Positions 24,943-33,986 are shown, numbered from the stretch's first letter. The stretch is 64,000 nt of DNA from DASWNP01 sp036399175 (GCA_036399175.1 DASWNP010000037.1:1-64000), one strand, 5' to 3'. Notes: generated by a model not told the origin, from the sequence alone. Numbers and translations are program-made.

Positions 24943-25734
24943 ATGTCTCGCCGCAGGTTTTATGCTTCGAGGGATGCTTTCGACGCCGACGGGGAAGCGG
25001 GCGCGAGGGTGAGGCTTGCGCCGGAGGAGGCGCGGCATCTGCGGGAGGCGCTGCGGCTGAAGGCGGGCGACGAGGCTTACGTGTTCGACGGCGAGGGGAA
25101 CGAGTATCTGTGCGTCGTGGTCGGGAGTGCGGCGGGCGGGCGGCGAGGCGAAGCGACGCTGGAAGTGCGCGGGCGCGTCGAGGCGTTGCGACCGGAGTCG
25201 CCGCTCGGGCTGACGCTGGCCGTCGCGCTGCTGAAAGGTGAGAAGTTCGACCTCGTGGTGCAGAAGGCGACGGAATTGGGAGTAGCACGCATCGTGCCCG
25301 TTTTGACGAAGCGGGCGGACGTTCGCCTGCGAGATGCGGGCGAAGGCGCAAAGCGCGTCGTGCGCTGGCGGCGGCTGGCGCAGGAAGCGGCCAAGCAGTC
25401 GGGGCGTGCGCGCGTGCCCTCGGTCGATGAGCCGTCGGCTTTCGGCGCGGTCGTCGCGCCGGACGAAAAGGAAGAGAGCGCGGGCGTAAGGTTGCTCTTC
25501 GCGGAGCGCGGCGGTCGTGGGCTGGCGCAGACAGTTGAAGATTTGGGCGGCGCGCTTCCATCCTCAGTCGTGGCAATGGTTGGGCCTGAAGGCGGATGGG
25601 AAGACGAAGAGCTTGAGACGGCGAAGAGTGCGGGATGGAGCATCGTCACGCTCGGCGGTCGGACGCTTCGCGCCGAGACCGCCGCCATCGCCGTCGCCGT
25701 TCTGCTTCAACACCTCTTTGGCGACCTCAAATAA
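24943..25734 (+). CDS. rsmE: 16S rRNA m3U1498 methyltransferase RsmE
   Basis: RsmE methylates N3 of U1498 in helix 44 of 16S rRNA. The 263-residue SPOUT-class protein has an N-terminal PUA-like domain (EEARHLREALRLKAGDEAYVFDG) and a trefoil-knot domain with KGEKFDLVVQKATELGV, MVGPEGGWEDEE and TLGGRTLRAETA, the cofactor-binding knot. The length is slightly above the usual 245. Start at the ATG at 24943; hairpin H6 occupies the ribosome-binding position. Confidence 0.95.
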   Translation: MSRRRFYASRDAFDADGEAGARVRLAPEEARHLREALRLKAGDEAYVFDGEGNEYLCVVVGSAAGGRRGEATLEVRGRVEALRPESPLGLTLAVALLKGEKFDLVVQKATELGVARIVPVLTKRADVRLRDAGEGAKRVVRWRRLAQEAAKQSGRARVPSVDEPSAFGAVVAPDEKEESAGVRLLFAERGGRGLAQTVEDLGGALPSSVVAMVGPEGGWEDEELETAKSAGWSIVTLGGRTLRAETAAIAVAVLLQHLFGDLK

Positions 25735-25741
25735 GGCACAC

Positions 25742-25825
25742 GGAAAAAGGCGAAGGTGAAAACCTTCGCGCAGGTTTTCACGTTTAACCTTTTGGGCGTG
25801 CTCTTTTTTACTTTTGCCTTTTTCC
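25742..25825. repeat. Heptamer-like hairpin H21 (GCAAAAG-type, partly decayed)
   Basis: GGAAAAAGGCGAAGGTGAAAA near 25742 is complementary to TTTTACTTTTGCCTTTTTCC near 25806-25825, with an inner hairpin GTGAAAACCTTCGCGCAGGTTTTCAC. It follows rsmE and can act as a terminator. Confidence 0.65.
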
Positions 25826-25939
25826 CCGCGTAGTAGCAGAATACGCTTGAGGACGCGAGGGCGCATCAAGGTTAACGAATCGCGCACGAACAGCGCGGCT
25901 GGGAGAGGCTCTCTGAGCGAGAGCGAGGAGCGAGCGGAG

Positions 25940-26215
25940 ATGTCGATGAGCAAAGAGGAGGCGGTCGAACGTGCGCGTGAGGATTTGGCGAAGCGGCTCG
26001 GCGTCTCGAAGGACGAGGTGAAGGAAGCCGGGGTCGAGCAGGCCGAGTTTCCCGACATGGCTCTGGGCGCGCCGGAAGACGGCGAGATGAGCGGTCAGAT
26101 GATTACGCCGGGCTGGCGCATCCGCCTGAGCGCCAAAGGTCGCACGCACGAGTATCGCGCCAACAAACGGCAGCTTCGCCTCTACAATTTCAACGGCTCG
26201 AACCATCGACTGTAA
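25940..26215 (+). CDS. Small conserved protein of unknown function (LGV...FPD...TPGWRI type)
   Basis: The 91-residue protein reads SKEEAVERAREDLAKRLGVS then EVKEAGVEQAEFPDMALGAP and QMITPGWRIRLSAKGRTHEY. This resembles a small domain known from secreted or regulatory proteins of Acidobacteria and Chloroflexi with LGV-x(n)-(W/F)PD-x-x-LG...(V/I)ITPG(Y/W)RI and (H/Y)EYR, often annotated hypothetical. It has no signal peptide. I start at the ATG at 25940 (GCGGAG upstream); the frame is open 42 codons earlier with non-family sequence. Confidence 0.6.
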   Translation: MSMSKEEAVERAREDLAKRLGVSKDEVKEAGVEQAEFPDMALGAPEDGEMSGQMITPGWRIRLSAKGRTHEYRANKRQLRLYNFNGSNHRL

Positions 26216-26221
26216 TGACAA

Positions 26222-26316
26222 GTCTGGAGTCTGGAGTCTGGGAGTCTGGAGTCAAAACCAAAACAGTTCTTGTCTTCGACTCCTGACTCCAGACTTTAGA
26301 CTCCAGACTCCAGACT
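26222..26316. repeat. Heptamer-arm hairpin H7 (GTCTGGA type)
   Basis: Left arm 26222-26253, right arm 26277-26316. The loop begins GTCAAAACCAAAACAGTTC, identical over 14 bases to the H19 loop and the reverse complement of the H11 loop. Confidence 0.88.
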
Positions 26317-26333
26317 TTTTTTGAGGTATTAAG

Positions 26334-27818
26334 ATGAACCGACAGAATTTTCTCGGACACCTGGCTCTGGCTTTGACGATTATTCTCGTGGCGGCTTTCG
26401 CAGGCCAGATGCGACGCTGGCATAAGGAGCGCGCGACGCGCGGCGAAAAAGAGGAAGTGGGAATCGAGTTCCGTGTAGATGAGGATGCTCCCGCCGTACA
26501 CGAGGAGCGCGATGATGACGCGCGGGCAGAGGTCATCGTCCGTTTTCGTCCCGGCACGTCGCCCGAACAGGTGGAGCGGCTGGCGGCTCGACTTGGCGAC
26601 CGCGTGCAAGACCAGTATGAGTACGTCCGAGGCTACGTGGCGATTGAAGACGAGGACGGCCTCGACGTTCAGTCGGTCGTCAACGAGTACATGATGCAGG
26701 AGGAGGTCGAGTACGCCGAGCCGAATTTCCAGATAGAGCTAGACCCATTGGAGGCCGACGACGCGGAAGAGGCGCAGGACTCGCTTAATCATCCGCCGAC
26801 GAGCGCCCCCAACGACCCCCTGCTCGGCGAACAGTGGGCGCTCATCAACACGGGGCAGCGCGAAGGCAAGACGAAGGCCGACATCAACGCGCTTCAAGCC
26901 TGGTTGCAGAAGACGACGGGCAGCGAAAAGATTGTCGTCGCCGTGCTCGATAGCGGCGTCGATTACACGCACCGCGACCTGATGGGCAACATGTGGCTGC
27001 GCCCCGCGAGCCTCGCTCCCTATCGCGACGCGCAGCTCGGCACGATTGACGACCAGCACGGCTACAACGCCGTCGAGAACAACGGCGACCCGATGGACGA
27101 CAACGGTCACGGCACTCACTGTGCCGGAATCATCGGCGCAGAGGGCAACAACGGCGAAGGCATCGCGGGCGTCAACTGGAAGGTACAGATTATGCCGCTA
27201 AAGTTCCTCGGCGCGGGCGGCTCGGGCACGACCAAAGACGCCATCGAAGCCATCAACTACGCCATCGAGCGCAGGAAGGCGGGCGTCAACCTTCGCATCA
27301 TCAGCGCCAGTTGGGGCTCGACGCAGCGCTCGCGCGGCCTCGAAGACGCCATCCGTCGCGCGGGTGAAGAGGGCATCCTCTTCGTCGCCGCCGCAGGCAA
27401 TTCGAGCGTCAACAACGACCGCTCGCCGCACTTCCCTTCGAGCTATCCTCTGCCGAACGTCCTCAGCGTCGCCGCGCTCGACCGCCGCGACGAGCTGGCC
27501 TCCTTCTCCAACTACGGCCTCAAGAGCGTCCACATCGCCGCGCCCGGCAAAGAGATTCTGAGCACATGGCTCGACGGCGACTACGAAGAGCATTCGGGAA
27601 CGTCGATGGCGACGCCGGTCGTCTCGGGCGTCGCCGCGCTGATGCTCGCCTCCGAGCCCGGCCTCTCGATGGAGAAACTGCGCGAGCGCCTGCTCGGCTC
27701 CGTCGATAAGCTCGACTCTTTGAACGGCAAAATCGCCACCGGCGGGCGCATCAACGCCGCCCGCGCCGTCGGCGCGCAGACCGAAAGCTCTTGGTACGAG
27801 ATGGGCACGCTTCCTTAA
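26334..27818 (+). CDS. Exported subtilisin-like serine protease (S8)
   Basis: The 494-residue protein has an N-terminal signal or anchor (residues 8-25), an acidic stretch, an inhibitor-I9-like prodomain (about 65-135; AEVIVRFRPGTSPEQVERLA) and the S8 catalytic domain. The triad is Asp206 in VAVLDSGVDYTHRD, His262 in DNGHGTHCAG and Ser423 in SGTSMATPVVSG, with the oxyanion Asn355 in AAAGNSS. It is a broad-specificity secreted endoprotease. There is no C-terminal sorting domain. GAGG stands before the ATG, just after hairpin H7, and a hairpin terminator follows the stop. Confidence 0.93.
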   Translation: MNRQNFLGHLALALTIILVAAFAGQMRRWHKERATRGEKEEVGIEFRVDEDAPAVHEERDDDARAEVIVRFRPGTSPEQVERLAARLGDRVQDQYEYVRGYVAIEDEDGLDVQSVVNEYMMQEEVEYAEPNFQIELDPLEADDAEEAQDSLNHPPTSAPNDPLLGEQWALINTGQREGKTKADINALQAWLQKTTGSEKIVVAVLDSGVDYTHRDLMGNMWLRPASLAPYRDAQLGTIDDQHGYNAVENNGDPMDDNGHGTHCAGIIGAEGNNGEGIAGVNWKVQIMPLKFLGAGGSGTTKDAIEAINYAIERRKAGVNLRIISASWGSTQRSRGLEDAIRRAGEEGILFVAAAGNSSVNNDRSPHFPSSYPLPNVLSVAALDRRDELASFSNYGLKSVHIAAPGKEILSTWLDGDYEEHSGTSMATPVVSGVAALMLASEPGLSMEKLRERLLGSVDKLDSLNGKIATGGRINAARAVGAQTESSWYEMGTLP

Positions 27819-27852
27819 ACTGCCTTCGCCCGCGCGCTTTTCTTGAAAGACC

Positions 27853-27893
27853 AAGCCCCTTCCGCCCTGACCGGCGCGAAGGGGCTTTCTCTT
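27853..27893 (+). terminator. Rho-independent terminator of the subtilisin gene
   Basis: AAGCCCCTT (27853-27861) pairs with AAGGGGCTT (27879-27887), followed by TCTCTTT. Confidence 0.75.
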
Positions 27894-27910
27894 TAAAAAG
27901 CTGTCTGAAA

Positions 27911-28097
27911 AGTCCCGGCAGGGACTGTTGATAATAGCCCAGCGATTTATCGCTGGGACTACAAGCCAGAGCATTGCCTAGTTCCGAAGGGACGGCTGAG
28001 TCACGTTCAGCCGTCCCTTCGGGACTGCAAACGTAGATGCGCTTCCCGACCCAGCGATTTATCGCTGGGCTACTTTCATCATGTCCCTTGCGGGACA
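27911..28097. repeat. REP/BIME-like block of alternating palindromes
   Basis: Five palindromes alternate: AGTCCCGGCAGGGACT (27911), CCCAGCGATTTATCGCTGGG (27938), GGGACGGCTGA with its complement (27989-28017), the CCCAGCGAT palindrome again (28050), and TGTCCCTTGCGGGACA (28082). The repeated units and the GGGAC termini resemble REP sequences mobilised by RAYT (Y1-type) transposases; no such transposase gene is in the window. Confidence 0.75.
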
Positions 28098-28298
28098 TAA
28101 ACACTCCTGTTTTCCAAACAGCCTCCCAAGAAGCTTTCGAGACGAACGCACGAAGCTCTCGCAAAACGACCCGTCTTTCGCTCGCCGCCCGTCGTCTCTT
28201 TTCATGCTAGAATGCGTCCGCTCCGTCAATACAAGTCGGCAAATGAGTCTTCGGCGATTTCCCTCTGGGTTGAAATCCAAGGAGACTTGGAGGAATAG

Positions 28299-28682
28299 AT
28301 GCGAAAGGCTTCGGTACTGTTTTTTGCCCTGTCGCTTCTGGCCGCGTGGCCTCTCGGCGACGGCGAGGCGCTCGCCTCATTGCCGCTCACAAACGCGTTG
28401 CAGCATGAGACGCACACGATGAGCGTGCCTGTCAGGAGACGCAGGCGCGTGCGCGGCGACCGCCGTCGCGGTCGCGGCATCGGTCATGCTTACGGTCGAG
28501 CGGGACGCTCGGCTGCGCGCGGCGCGGCTCGCTTTGCAAAGCACACGGCTCGCGGGCGTCCCGTGCGCGGCGGCAAACACTTCGGCAAAGGCATGGGCGG
28601 CTTCGGCAAACACGCAGGCATCGGCACGGCCAGAGTCGGCAAGAAGGTCGGCAAAACCCTCAAGCGCGTCTTCACGCCCTGA
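28299..28682 (+). CDS. Exported Arg/Lys/Gly-rich basic protein
   Basis: The 127-residue protein has a signal peptide (MRKASVLFFALSLLAAWPLG, cleavage near EALA-SLP) and a very basic mature part. An Arg tract (PVRRRRRVRGDRRRGRGIG) is followed by Ala/Gly/Arg and Gly/Lys/His repeats (FGKGMGGFGKHAGIG). I recognise no family. Its charge suggests binding to nucleic acid, lipopolysaccharide or another polyanion outside the cytoplasm. The start is well supported: GGAGG lies before the ATG, and the Shine-Dalgarno region is itself in a small hairpin (CCAAGGAGACTTGG). A reading of the opposite strand as coding is less likely. Confidence 0.6.
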   Translation: MRKASVLFFALSLLAAWPLGDGEALASLPLTNALQHETHTMSVPVRRRRRVRGDRRRGRGIGHAYGRAGRSAARGAARFAKHTARGRPVRGGKHFGKGMGGFGKHAGIGTARVGKKVGKTLKRVFTP

Positions 28683-28700
28683 AAATTAAGACACAGGAAA

Positions 28701-28853
28701 TTTTACAGGGATGGACAGGATAGACAGGATAAAGACAAATGCGGAATGAGGAATGCGGAATGATGAATGAAAGACAACTTGCTTTCTGTTTTTCATTCCG
28801 CATTCCGCATTCCGCATTCATCGTTTGCTTTTCATCCTGTCTATCCCTGTTTC
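28701..28853. repeat. Nested repeat: outer GGACAGGAT arms with hairpin H8 (ATGCGGA type) inside
   Basis: The outer arms are ACAGGGATGGACAGGATAGA (about 28706) and its partial complement ATCCTGTCTATCCCTGT near 28834-28850. The inner hairpin has left arm 28739-28773 and right arm 28791-28822, with loop AAAGACAACTTGCTTTC. The outer unit also occurs as a single arm at about 18220-18248. Confidence 0.8.
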
Positions 28854-28892
28854 TAATCTTCCCTCGAAACTACCGCAGAGGAAACATCGAAC

Positions 28893-30956
28893 ATGAGCGC
28901 GACGACACAGGCCGCAGATGAGCAGATGGATGCAGGCGCACGCCTCGACCAGCTTTGCATCAACACGATTCGCACGCTCTCGCTTGACGCCGTGCAGCGC
29001 GCCGAGTCGGGGCATCCCGGCCTGCCGCTTGGCGCTGCGCCGATGGCCTACGTCCTCTGGACGCGCTTTCTCCGACACAACCCGCGAAACCCTCGCTGGC
29101 CGAACCGCGACCGCTTCCTGCTCTCCGCCGGTCACGGCTCGATGCTGCTCTACTCCCTGCTTTATCTTTCGGGCTACGAGCTTTCGCTCGAAGAGTTGAT
29201 GAACTTTCGTCAGCTCAACTCGCAGACGCCCGGCCATCCCGAAAACATTCTCACGCCCGGCGTCGAAATCACTACAGGCCCGCTCGGACAGGGTTTCGCC
29301 AACGGCGTCGGCATGGCGATGGGCGGCGTGCACTTGGCCGCGCGTTTCAACCGGGAAGGGTTTCCGCTCGTAGACCATTTCATCTACGCCATCGTCTCCG
29401 ACGGCGATTTGATGGAAGGCGTCGCAGCCGAAGCCGCCTCGCTCGCAGGTCATCTCAAGCTCGGCAACCTCATCTATCTCTACGACGACAACCGCGTCAC
29501 CATCGAAGGCTTCACAGACCTCGCCTTCTCCGAAAACGTGGCCCGCCGCTTCGACTCCTACGGCTGGCACACGCTCACGGTCGAAGACGGAAACGACCTC
29601 GAAGCGATAGAGCGAGCTATCGTCGAAGCACAGTCGGTCAAAGACAAACCTTCTCTCATCTCGGTCAAGACCGTCATCGGCTTCGGTATGCCGACAGCGG
29701 GCACGCGCAAGGCGCACAGCGATGCTCCCGGCGAAGAGGCTGTCCGCACCACCAAACGCCAGCTCGGCTGGCCTGAAGACCGAAGCTTCTACGTGCCCGA
29801 CGAAGTGCTCGCGCGCTTCCGCGAATCAATCGAGCGCGGCGCACAACACGAGTCGGAGTGGAACTCTCTGGTCGAACGCTACGAGCGCGAGCACGACGAA
29901 GACGGTCGCCGTTGGCGCGAGACGATGAGCGGCGAGTTGCCGGACGGATGGGAGGCGAGCTTGCCAACGTTCGAGTCGGCGAAGCCGATGGCGACGCGCG
30001 CGGCGAGCGGCGAAGTTATCAACGCGCTCGCGCCCGTCCTTCCCATGCTCGTCGGAGGCAGCGCCGACCTCGGCCCTTCAAACAATACCGACATCAAAGC
30101 GAGTCGGAGCTTTCAATCCGACTCCTACGACGGACGCATCATCCACTTCGGAGTGCGCGAGCACGCAATGGGAGCGACGCTGACCGGAATGAGTTTGAAC
30201 GGCGGACTGATTCCCTTCGGCGGCACGTTCCTCTGCTTCTCCGACTACATGAAACCGTCCATCCGCCTCGCCGCGCTCTCGCACGTACAGGTCGTCTACG
30301 TCTTCACGCACGACTCGGTCGGGCTCGGCGAAGACGGGCCCACTCATCAGCCCATCGAACAACTCGCGGGGCTACGCGCCATCCCAAACCTCTACGTCAT
30401 CCGCCCCGCCGACCCGCACGAAGTCCGCGAAGCATGGCGCATCGCCATCCTTCGACGCCGCGCACCCACAGCCCTCGCGCTCACGCGCCAGAAAGTCGCG
30501 CTCATCGACCGAAGCAGTGGCGCTTACCGATCTGCCGAAGGCACGCGGCGCGGCGCATACATCCTCGCCGAAGCCGAAGGACAAGCGGGAAAATCGCTTT
30601 CGACTCCCGCGCTCATCATCATCGCCACCGGCTCGGAAGTCGCGCTCGCGCTCGAAGCCCGCGCCGCGTTGCAGCGCGAGGGCGTGGGCGTGCGCGTCGT
30701 CTCGATGCCCTGCTGCGAATTGTTCGACGAGCAGGAGGAAGCCTACAGAAACGAAGTGCTGCCGCCGTCGGTCACAGCTCGCCTCGTCGTCGAAGCCGGA
30801 GCGAGCCTCGGCTGGCACAGGTACGCGGGCGCGTCCGGCGACTGCCTCTGCCTCGACCGCTTCGGCGCATCAGCCCCCGGCGACACCGCGCTCAAAGAAC
30901 TCGGCTTCAACGTCGAAAACGTCGTCGGGCGTGCCCGCGCGCTCTTGCGGCGTTAG
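28893..30956 (+). CDS. tkt: Transketolase
   Basis: Transketolase moves two-carbon units in the pentose phosphate and Calvin-type pathways using thiamine diphosphate. The 687-residue protein has the PP domain with SGHPGLPLGAAPMAY and GPLGQGFANGVGMA, the thiamine-binding GDG-x(n)-N motif (SDGDLMEGV...DDNRVTIEG), the pyrimidine domain with FGVREHAMGA and HDSVGLGEDGPTHQP, and the C-terminal domain ending FNVENVV. The length is normal (about 660-690). No pathway partner is adjacent. Confidence 0.96.
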   Translation: MSATTQAADEQMDAGARLDQLCINTIRTLSLDAVQRAESGHPGLPLGAAPMAYVLWTRFLRHNPRNPRWPNRDRFLLSAGHGSMLLYSLLYLSGYELSLEELMNFRQLNSQTPGHPENILTPGVEITTGPLGQGFANGVGMAMGGVHLAARFNREGFPLVDHFIYAIVSDGDLMEGVAAEAASLAGHLKLGNLIYLYDDNRVTIEGFTDLAFSENVARRFDSYGWHTLTVEDGNDLEAIERAIVEAQSVKDKPSLISVKTVIGFGMPTAGTRKAHSDAPGEEAVRTTKRQLGWPEDRSFYVPDEVLARFRESIERGAQHESEWNSLVERYEREHDEDGRRWRETMSGELPDGWEASLPTFESAKPMATRAASGEVINALAPVLPMLVGGSADLGPSNNTDIKASRSFQSDSYDGRIIHFGVREHAMGATLTGMSLNGGLIPFGGTFLCFSDYMKPSIRLAALSHVQVVYVFTHDSVGLGEDGPTHQPIEQLAGLRAIPNLYVIRPADPHEVREAWRIAILRRRAPTALALTRQKVALIDRSSGAYRSAEGTRRGAYILAEAEGQAGKSLSTPALIIIATGSEVALALEARAALQREGVGVRVVSMPCCELFDEQEEAYRNEVLPPSVTARLVVEAGASLGWHRYAGASGDCLCLDRFGASAPGDTALKELGFNVENVVGRARALLRR

Positions 30957-31043
30957 CGCGTTTCCCGAAAGCTTGAAGTCCGCAAATCAACGTCAACGCT
31001 CGAACCAATCCGTGTCGCAGTTAATCGAAGCCTGAACGAATCC

Positions 31044-32762
31044 GTGTCGCAACTCGAACGCATGCTCGAACAGCTCGACGAGCTGAAGCGTCCCTCGGGC
31101 GACCCGAGGGCGCGCTCGCGCATGGAGAAGCTTCTATCCGGCTTAGCGCGGCGCAGGCTCACGGATGCGGCGTCGCTCGTACGCTTCCACGAAATCCTTC
31201 TCTTCGTGCGCGCCTACCCGCAGAGCGCGTCGCTCGTTCGACAGGCCGAGCGGCTTCTCTCCAATTTCCACGAACGCGTCGGAGAGCTTGAAGCTTCGGG
31301 CGCAAAAGACCTCTACCTTCTCGAAGCGCCGGATGCGTCGGGCATCGCGGGGACGACGCTTCTGGCGAATTTCAGTTACGACATCCTGCGCGACATCAGT
31401 GCGCGTCATCCGTCGCAGTTCTCGGTTGTTTGGGAAGACTACGGCGAGCAGTGGCGCTTCGCTTCGGTGATGAGCAGGTTTCTTCCGCTCGTCGAAGAGA
31501 ACGTCTACGTGGAGACCTACTTTCCTCTGACTGAGTGGCTGCTGGCGGCGCAGGGCGTGAGAGATGCGCGGCGGCTCGACCTCGCTTGGATTCTCGAACG
31601 CTTCGAGCGCCTGCCCTTGCCGGAGAAAGAGCGCGCAGACCTCTTCGATTCGCTCAAGCTCTGGGTGCGCTGGGAGTTCGGCAACTCTCCTATTACGCGC
31701 ACGAGGATGCGTCGTCGCTCAGGCGCGCTTTTTTATCACGACGCGCCGCTTCTCACGCGCCGCGACGTTTCGCTCGACAGCGAAGTAGAAGCCGCCGAGC
31801 CGCTCCCCTTCGACAAGCTTTCGCACACGCAGGCGCGCACGCTCATCGACGCGGGGCGCGACACGATGGCGATGCGCTTCCGAGAGCTTCACGGCTTTAT
31901 GTATGCGGACGCGCGTCGCGTCTGGCGCGCGGCGGTCGGGCGCGGCGTGGAAATCTTCATCTGGGGCGTCGAGCCCGAGCGGCGGCTGCCCAGTCTGGCC
32001 TATCACGCCCTGCTCATTTTCAAAAACGGCGTGCCCGCCGGTTACGCCGAAGCGCTCACGCTCTTCGAGCGGGCAGAGGTCGGACTCAATCTCTACTACA
32101 CCTTCCGCGAAGGCGAGTCAGGGTGGATTTACGCGCGGCTGCTGCGATTGCTCCGGCAGTTTCTCGGCGTCAAAGTTTTTTCCGTTGACCCTTACCAGCT
32201 CGGGCATCACAACGCGGAGGGGCTGGCCTCCGGCGCGTTCTGGTTCTACCGCAAGCTCGGCTTTCGCCCCGTTCAAAAGGCGCTCGCCGCGCGCACGCTC
32301 GCCGAAGAGCGAAAGCTCACGGCACGACCCGGCTATCGAACCTCCCGCCGCATCCTCGAACAACTCTCTTCCGGCCACGTCCTCTACGAAACCCCGACGG
32401 CCGAGCGCGGCGCGTGGGACAACTTCCACATACGAAACCTCGGCCTCGCCGTCCAGCGCCGGATGGCCGCGCGCTTCGGCGGCGACGCAGATAAAATGCG
32501 ACGTGCTTCGACTCGCTCGGTCGCACGCGCGCTCGGCCTCAACGTCGAGCGATTGAAAGACGACGAGCGTCAAGCCTTCACCAACCTCTCGCTTCTCCTC
32601 GCCCTCATCCCCGACCTCTCCCGTTGGCCGCAACACGACAAACAGCAACTCCGACGCATCATCCGCGCCAAAGCCGCCCCGGACGAATCCGACTACGTCC
32701 GCCTTCTCCAAAATCACAAGCGCCTGCGCCGGGAGATAATCAGGATGGGGGATGGGGGATAG
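31044..32762 (+). CDS. Conserved protein of unknown function with GNAT-like central region
   Basis: The 572-residue protein starts at a GTG (VSQLERMLEQLDELK). The N-terminal third is helical. Residues about 325-425 (YHALLIFKNGVPAGYAEAL, FLGVKVFSVDPYQLGHHN, SGAFWFYRKLGFRPV) have the strand-helix pattern and YxKxGF ending of GNAT acetyltransferases, but lack a clear motif-A glycine loop. The rest is helical and basic. It has no signal peptide. I know this only as an uncharacterised protein type. The stop codon is formed by the first units of hairpin H9. A 13-base direct repeat (AATCCGTGTCGCA) surrounds the start region. Confidence 0.6.
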   Translation: MSQLERMLEQLDELKRPSGDPRARSRMEKLLSGLARRRLTDAASLVRFHEILLFVRAYPQSASLVRQAERLLSNFHERVGELEASGAKDLYLLEAPDASGIAGTTLLANFSYDILRDISARHPSQFSVVWEDYGEQWRFASVMSRFLPLVEENVYVETYFPLTEWLLAAQGVRDARRLDLAWILERFERLPLPEKERADLFDSLKLWVRWEFGNSPITRTRMRRRSGALFYHDAPLLTRRDVSLDSEVEAAEPLPFDKLSHTQARTLIDAGRDTMAMRFRELHGFMYADARRVWRAAVGRGVEIFIWGVEPERRLPSLAYHALLIFKNGVPAGYAEALTLFERAEVGLNLYYTFREGESGWIYARLLRLLRQFLGVKVFSVDPYQLGHHNAEGLASGAFWFYRKLGFRPVQKALAARTLAEERKLTARPGYRTSRRILEQLSSGHVLYETPTAERGAWDNFHIRNLGLAVQRRMAARFGGDADKMRRASTRSVARALGLNVERLKDDERQAFTNLSLLLALIPDLSRWPQHDKQQLRRIIRAKAAPDESDYVRLLQNHKRLRREIIRMGDGG

Positions 32763-32868
32763 GGGTCGGGGGTTGGGGAAAGACAAGAGCTTCCAGCTAT
32801 TTCAGCCTCGACTTTTCCCGCCCCGCTTTTTTCTTCCCCATCCCCTGACCCCCAACCCCCATTCCCCG
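32743..32868. repeat. Heptamer-arm hairpin H9 (GGGGATG/GGGGTCG type)
   Basis: The left arm (32743-32782) repeats GGGGATG-like units and supplies the stop codon of the upstream gene. The right arm is at 32834-32868. The loop has AAAGACAAGAGCTTCC, similar to the shared core. It lies between convergent genes. Confidence 0.8.
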
Positions 32869-32872
32869 CCAG

Positions 32873-33961
32873 TCACCAGACGAGGCGCAGGCTTCGCGGC
32901 ATGAGTTGAAATTCGGCGGGTGTGTGGCCGCGCAGGTCGCCGTCGGCTTCGACGGGGAGGCGCTCTGAAGGCTCAGCCATTTCGATGCGCACGCGCGTTC
33001 CCGTCTTGAGGATGACTTTTGCGTTGGCGAGATGGCCGCCGCGATGAATGCGCGCAAGCTCGCGCACGATGCCCGCGCGCGAGATGCGGCAGCCCGTGAC
33101 GACTTCGAGACGACCGTCGTCGGGACGAGCCGAAGGAGCGAAGCGCATTCCGCCGCCCGCATAAGCGCCGTTGGTGACGGCGACGAGGTTGGTCGCGCAT
33201 TCGAGCAGATGTTCGTCGTCAATCCGGACGCGCACCTCCCGGTTGCGCCACGCGAGAAGCGCGCCCGCCGCCGCCAGAGCGAAACGTGCCTCGCCCGACA
33301 GACGCCGCACCGCGCCCTTCTGCGCCGCCACGCGCGCCGCTACTTCTGCGCCGATGCCGAGCGTCGCCGCGTTGAGACAGACGAATCTGTGCGCGCCTCC
33401 GTCGGTTGAAGCGTAGAGCGTATCGACGAGGCGGGTCGTCGGCTGCTCCCAGTCTTTCTGCTGCTCAGAGTCCTGCTGCTGCGCCGCGCCTTCGCGTTCC
33501 GGTTGAGCCTCCTTCAGCGTCTCTGCTGCTGCGCCGTGTCCTTCGCCTCGAAGCGCGCGACAGTGTTTGACGAGCCGCTCCAAACACTCTTCGAGCGAGG
33601 CGCGCGAGCCCTTGAGGCCGCGCGCGAAGTCGTCGCCCGTTCCGGCAGGAAGAATGGCGAGCGCCGCTCCCGTCTCGATGCGCGAGGGAAACTCTCCGTC
33701 TTTCAGCTCAGCCGGACTCTCGAAGAAGCCGCGCGCCGCTTCGCTCAAAGTGCCGTCGCCGCCGACGACGGCGACAGTCCGGCAGCCCTCGCGCAAAGCC
33801 GCGCGCACGCGCCTCTCCATCCCGCCCGGCTCACCCGTCTCTTCGCCCTCGAAGCTCACCTCATGTTCTTCAAGCACGGCCTTGATAAGAGGCCAGGCGC
33901 GAGACGCACGAGACGCCGCCTTGTTGACGAGCACCAGCACACGCTCACTCGCTTGCTGCAT
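32873..33961 (-). CDS. Diacylglycerol/lipid kinase family protein (YegS/DgkB-like)
   Basis: The 362-residue protein has the DAGK catalytic domain: VLVLVNKAASRASRAWPLIK at the N-terminus and the nucleotide-binding VAVVGGDGTLSEAARGF. The C-terminal lipid-binding domain has GAYAGGGMRFAPSARPDDG, where the Asp/Gly motif is conserved. It would phosphorylate a lipid such as diacylglycerol. A Gln/Glu-rich insert (about 155-185, QQQDSEQQKDWEQ) is not part of the family core. It is transcribed divergently from the quinone oxidoreductase gene across the array H10. Confidence 0.87.
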   Translation of the reverse strand: MQQASERVLVLVNKAASRASRAWPLIKAVLEEHEVSFEGEETGEPGGMERRVRAALREGCRTVAVVGGDGTLSEAARGFFESPAELKDGEFPSRIETGAALAILPAGTGDDFARGLKGSRASLEECLERLVKHCRALRGEGHGAAAETLKEAQPEREGAAQQQDSEQQKDWEQPTTRLVDTLYASTDGGAHRFVCLNAATLGIGAEVAARVAAQKGAVRRLSGEARFALAAAGALLAWRNREVRVRIDDEHLLECATNLVAVTNGAYAGGGMRFAPSARPDDGRLEVVTGCRISRAGIVRELARIHRGGHLANAKVILKTGTRVRIEMAEPSERLPVEADGDLRGHTPAEFQLMPRSLRLVW

Positions 33962-33986
33962 GAAGCAAATTTAACACACGGGTTAA

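Larger units (their letters stand above)
27819..28298. other. Intergenic region with terminator and REP-like palindromes
   Basis: This 480-base stretch has a terminator (27853-27893), a block of short palindromes (27911-28097), then about 200 bases leading to the next gene. TAGAAT at 28208-28213 is a possible -10 box. I see no gene. Confidence 0.65.
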
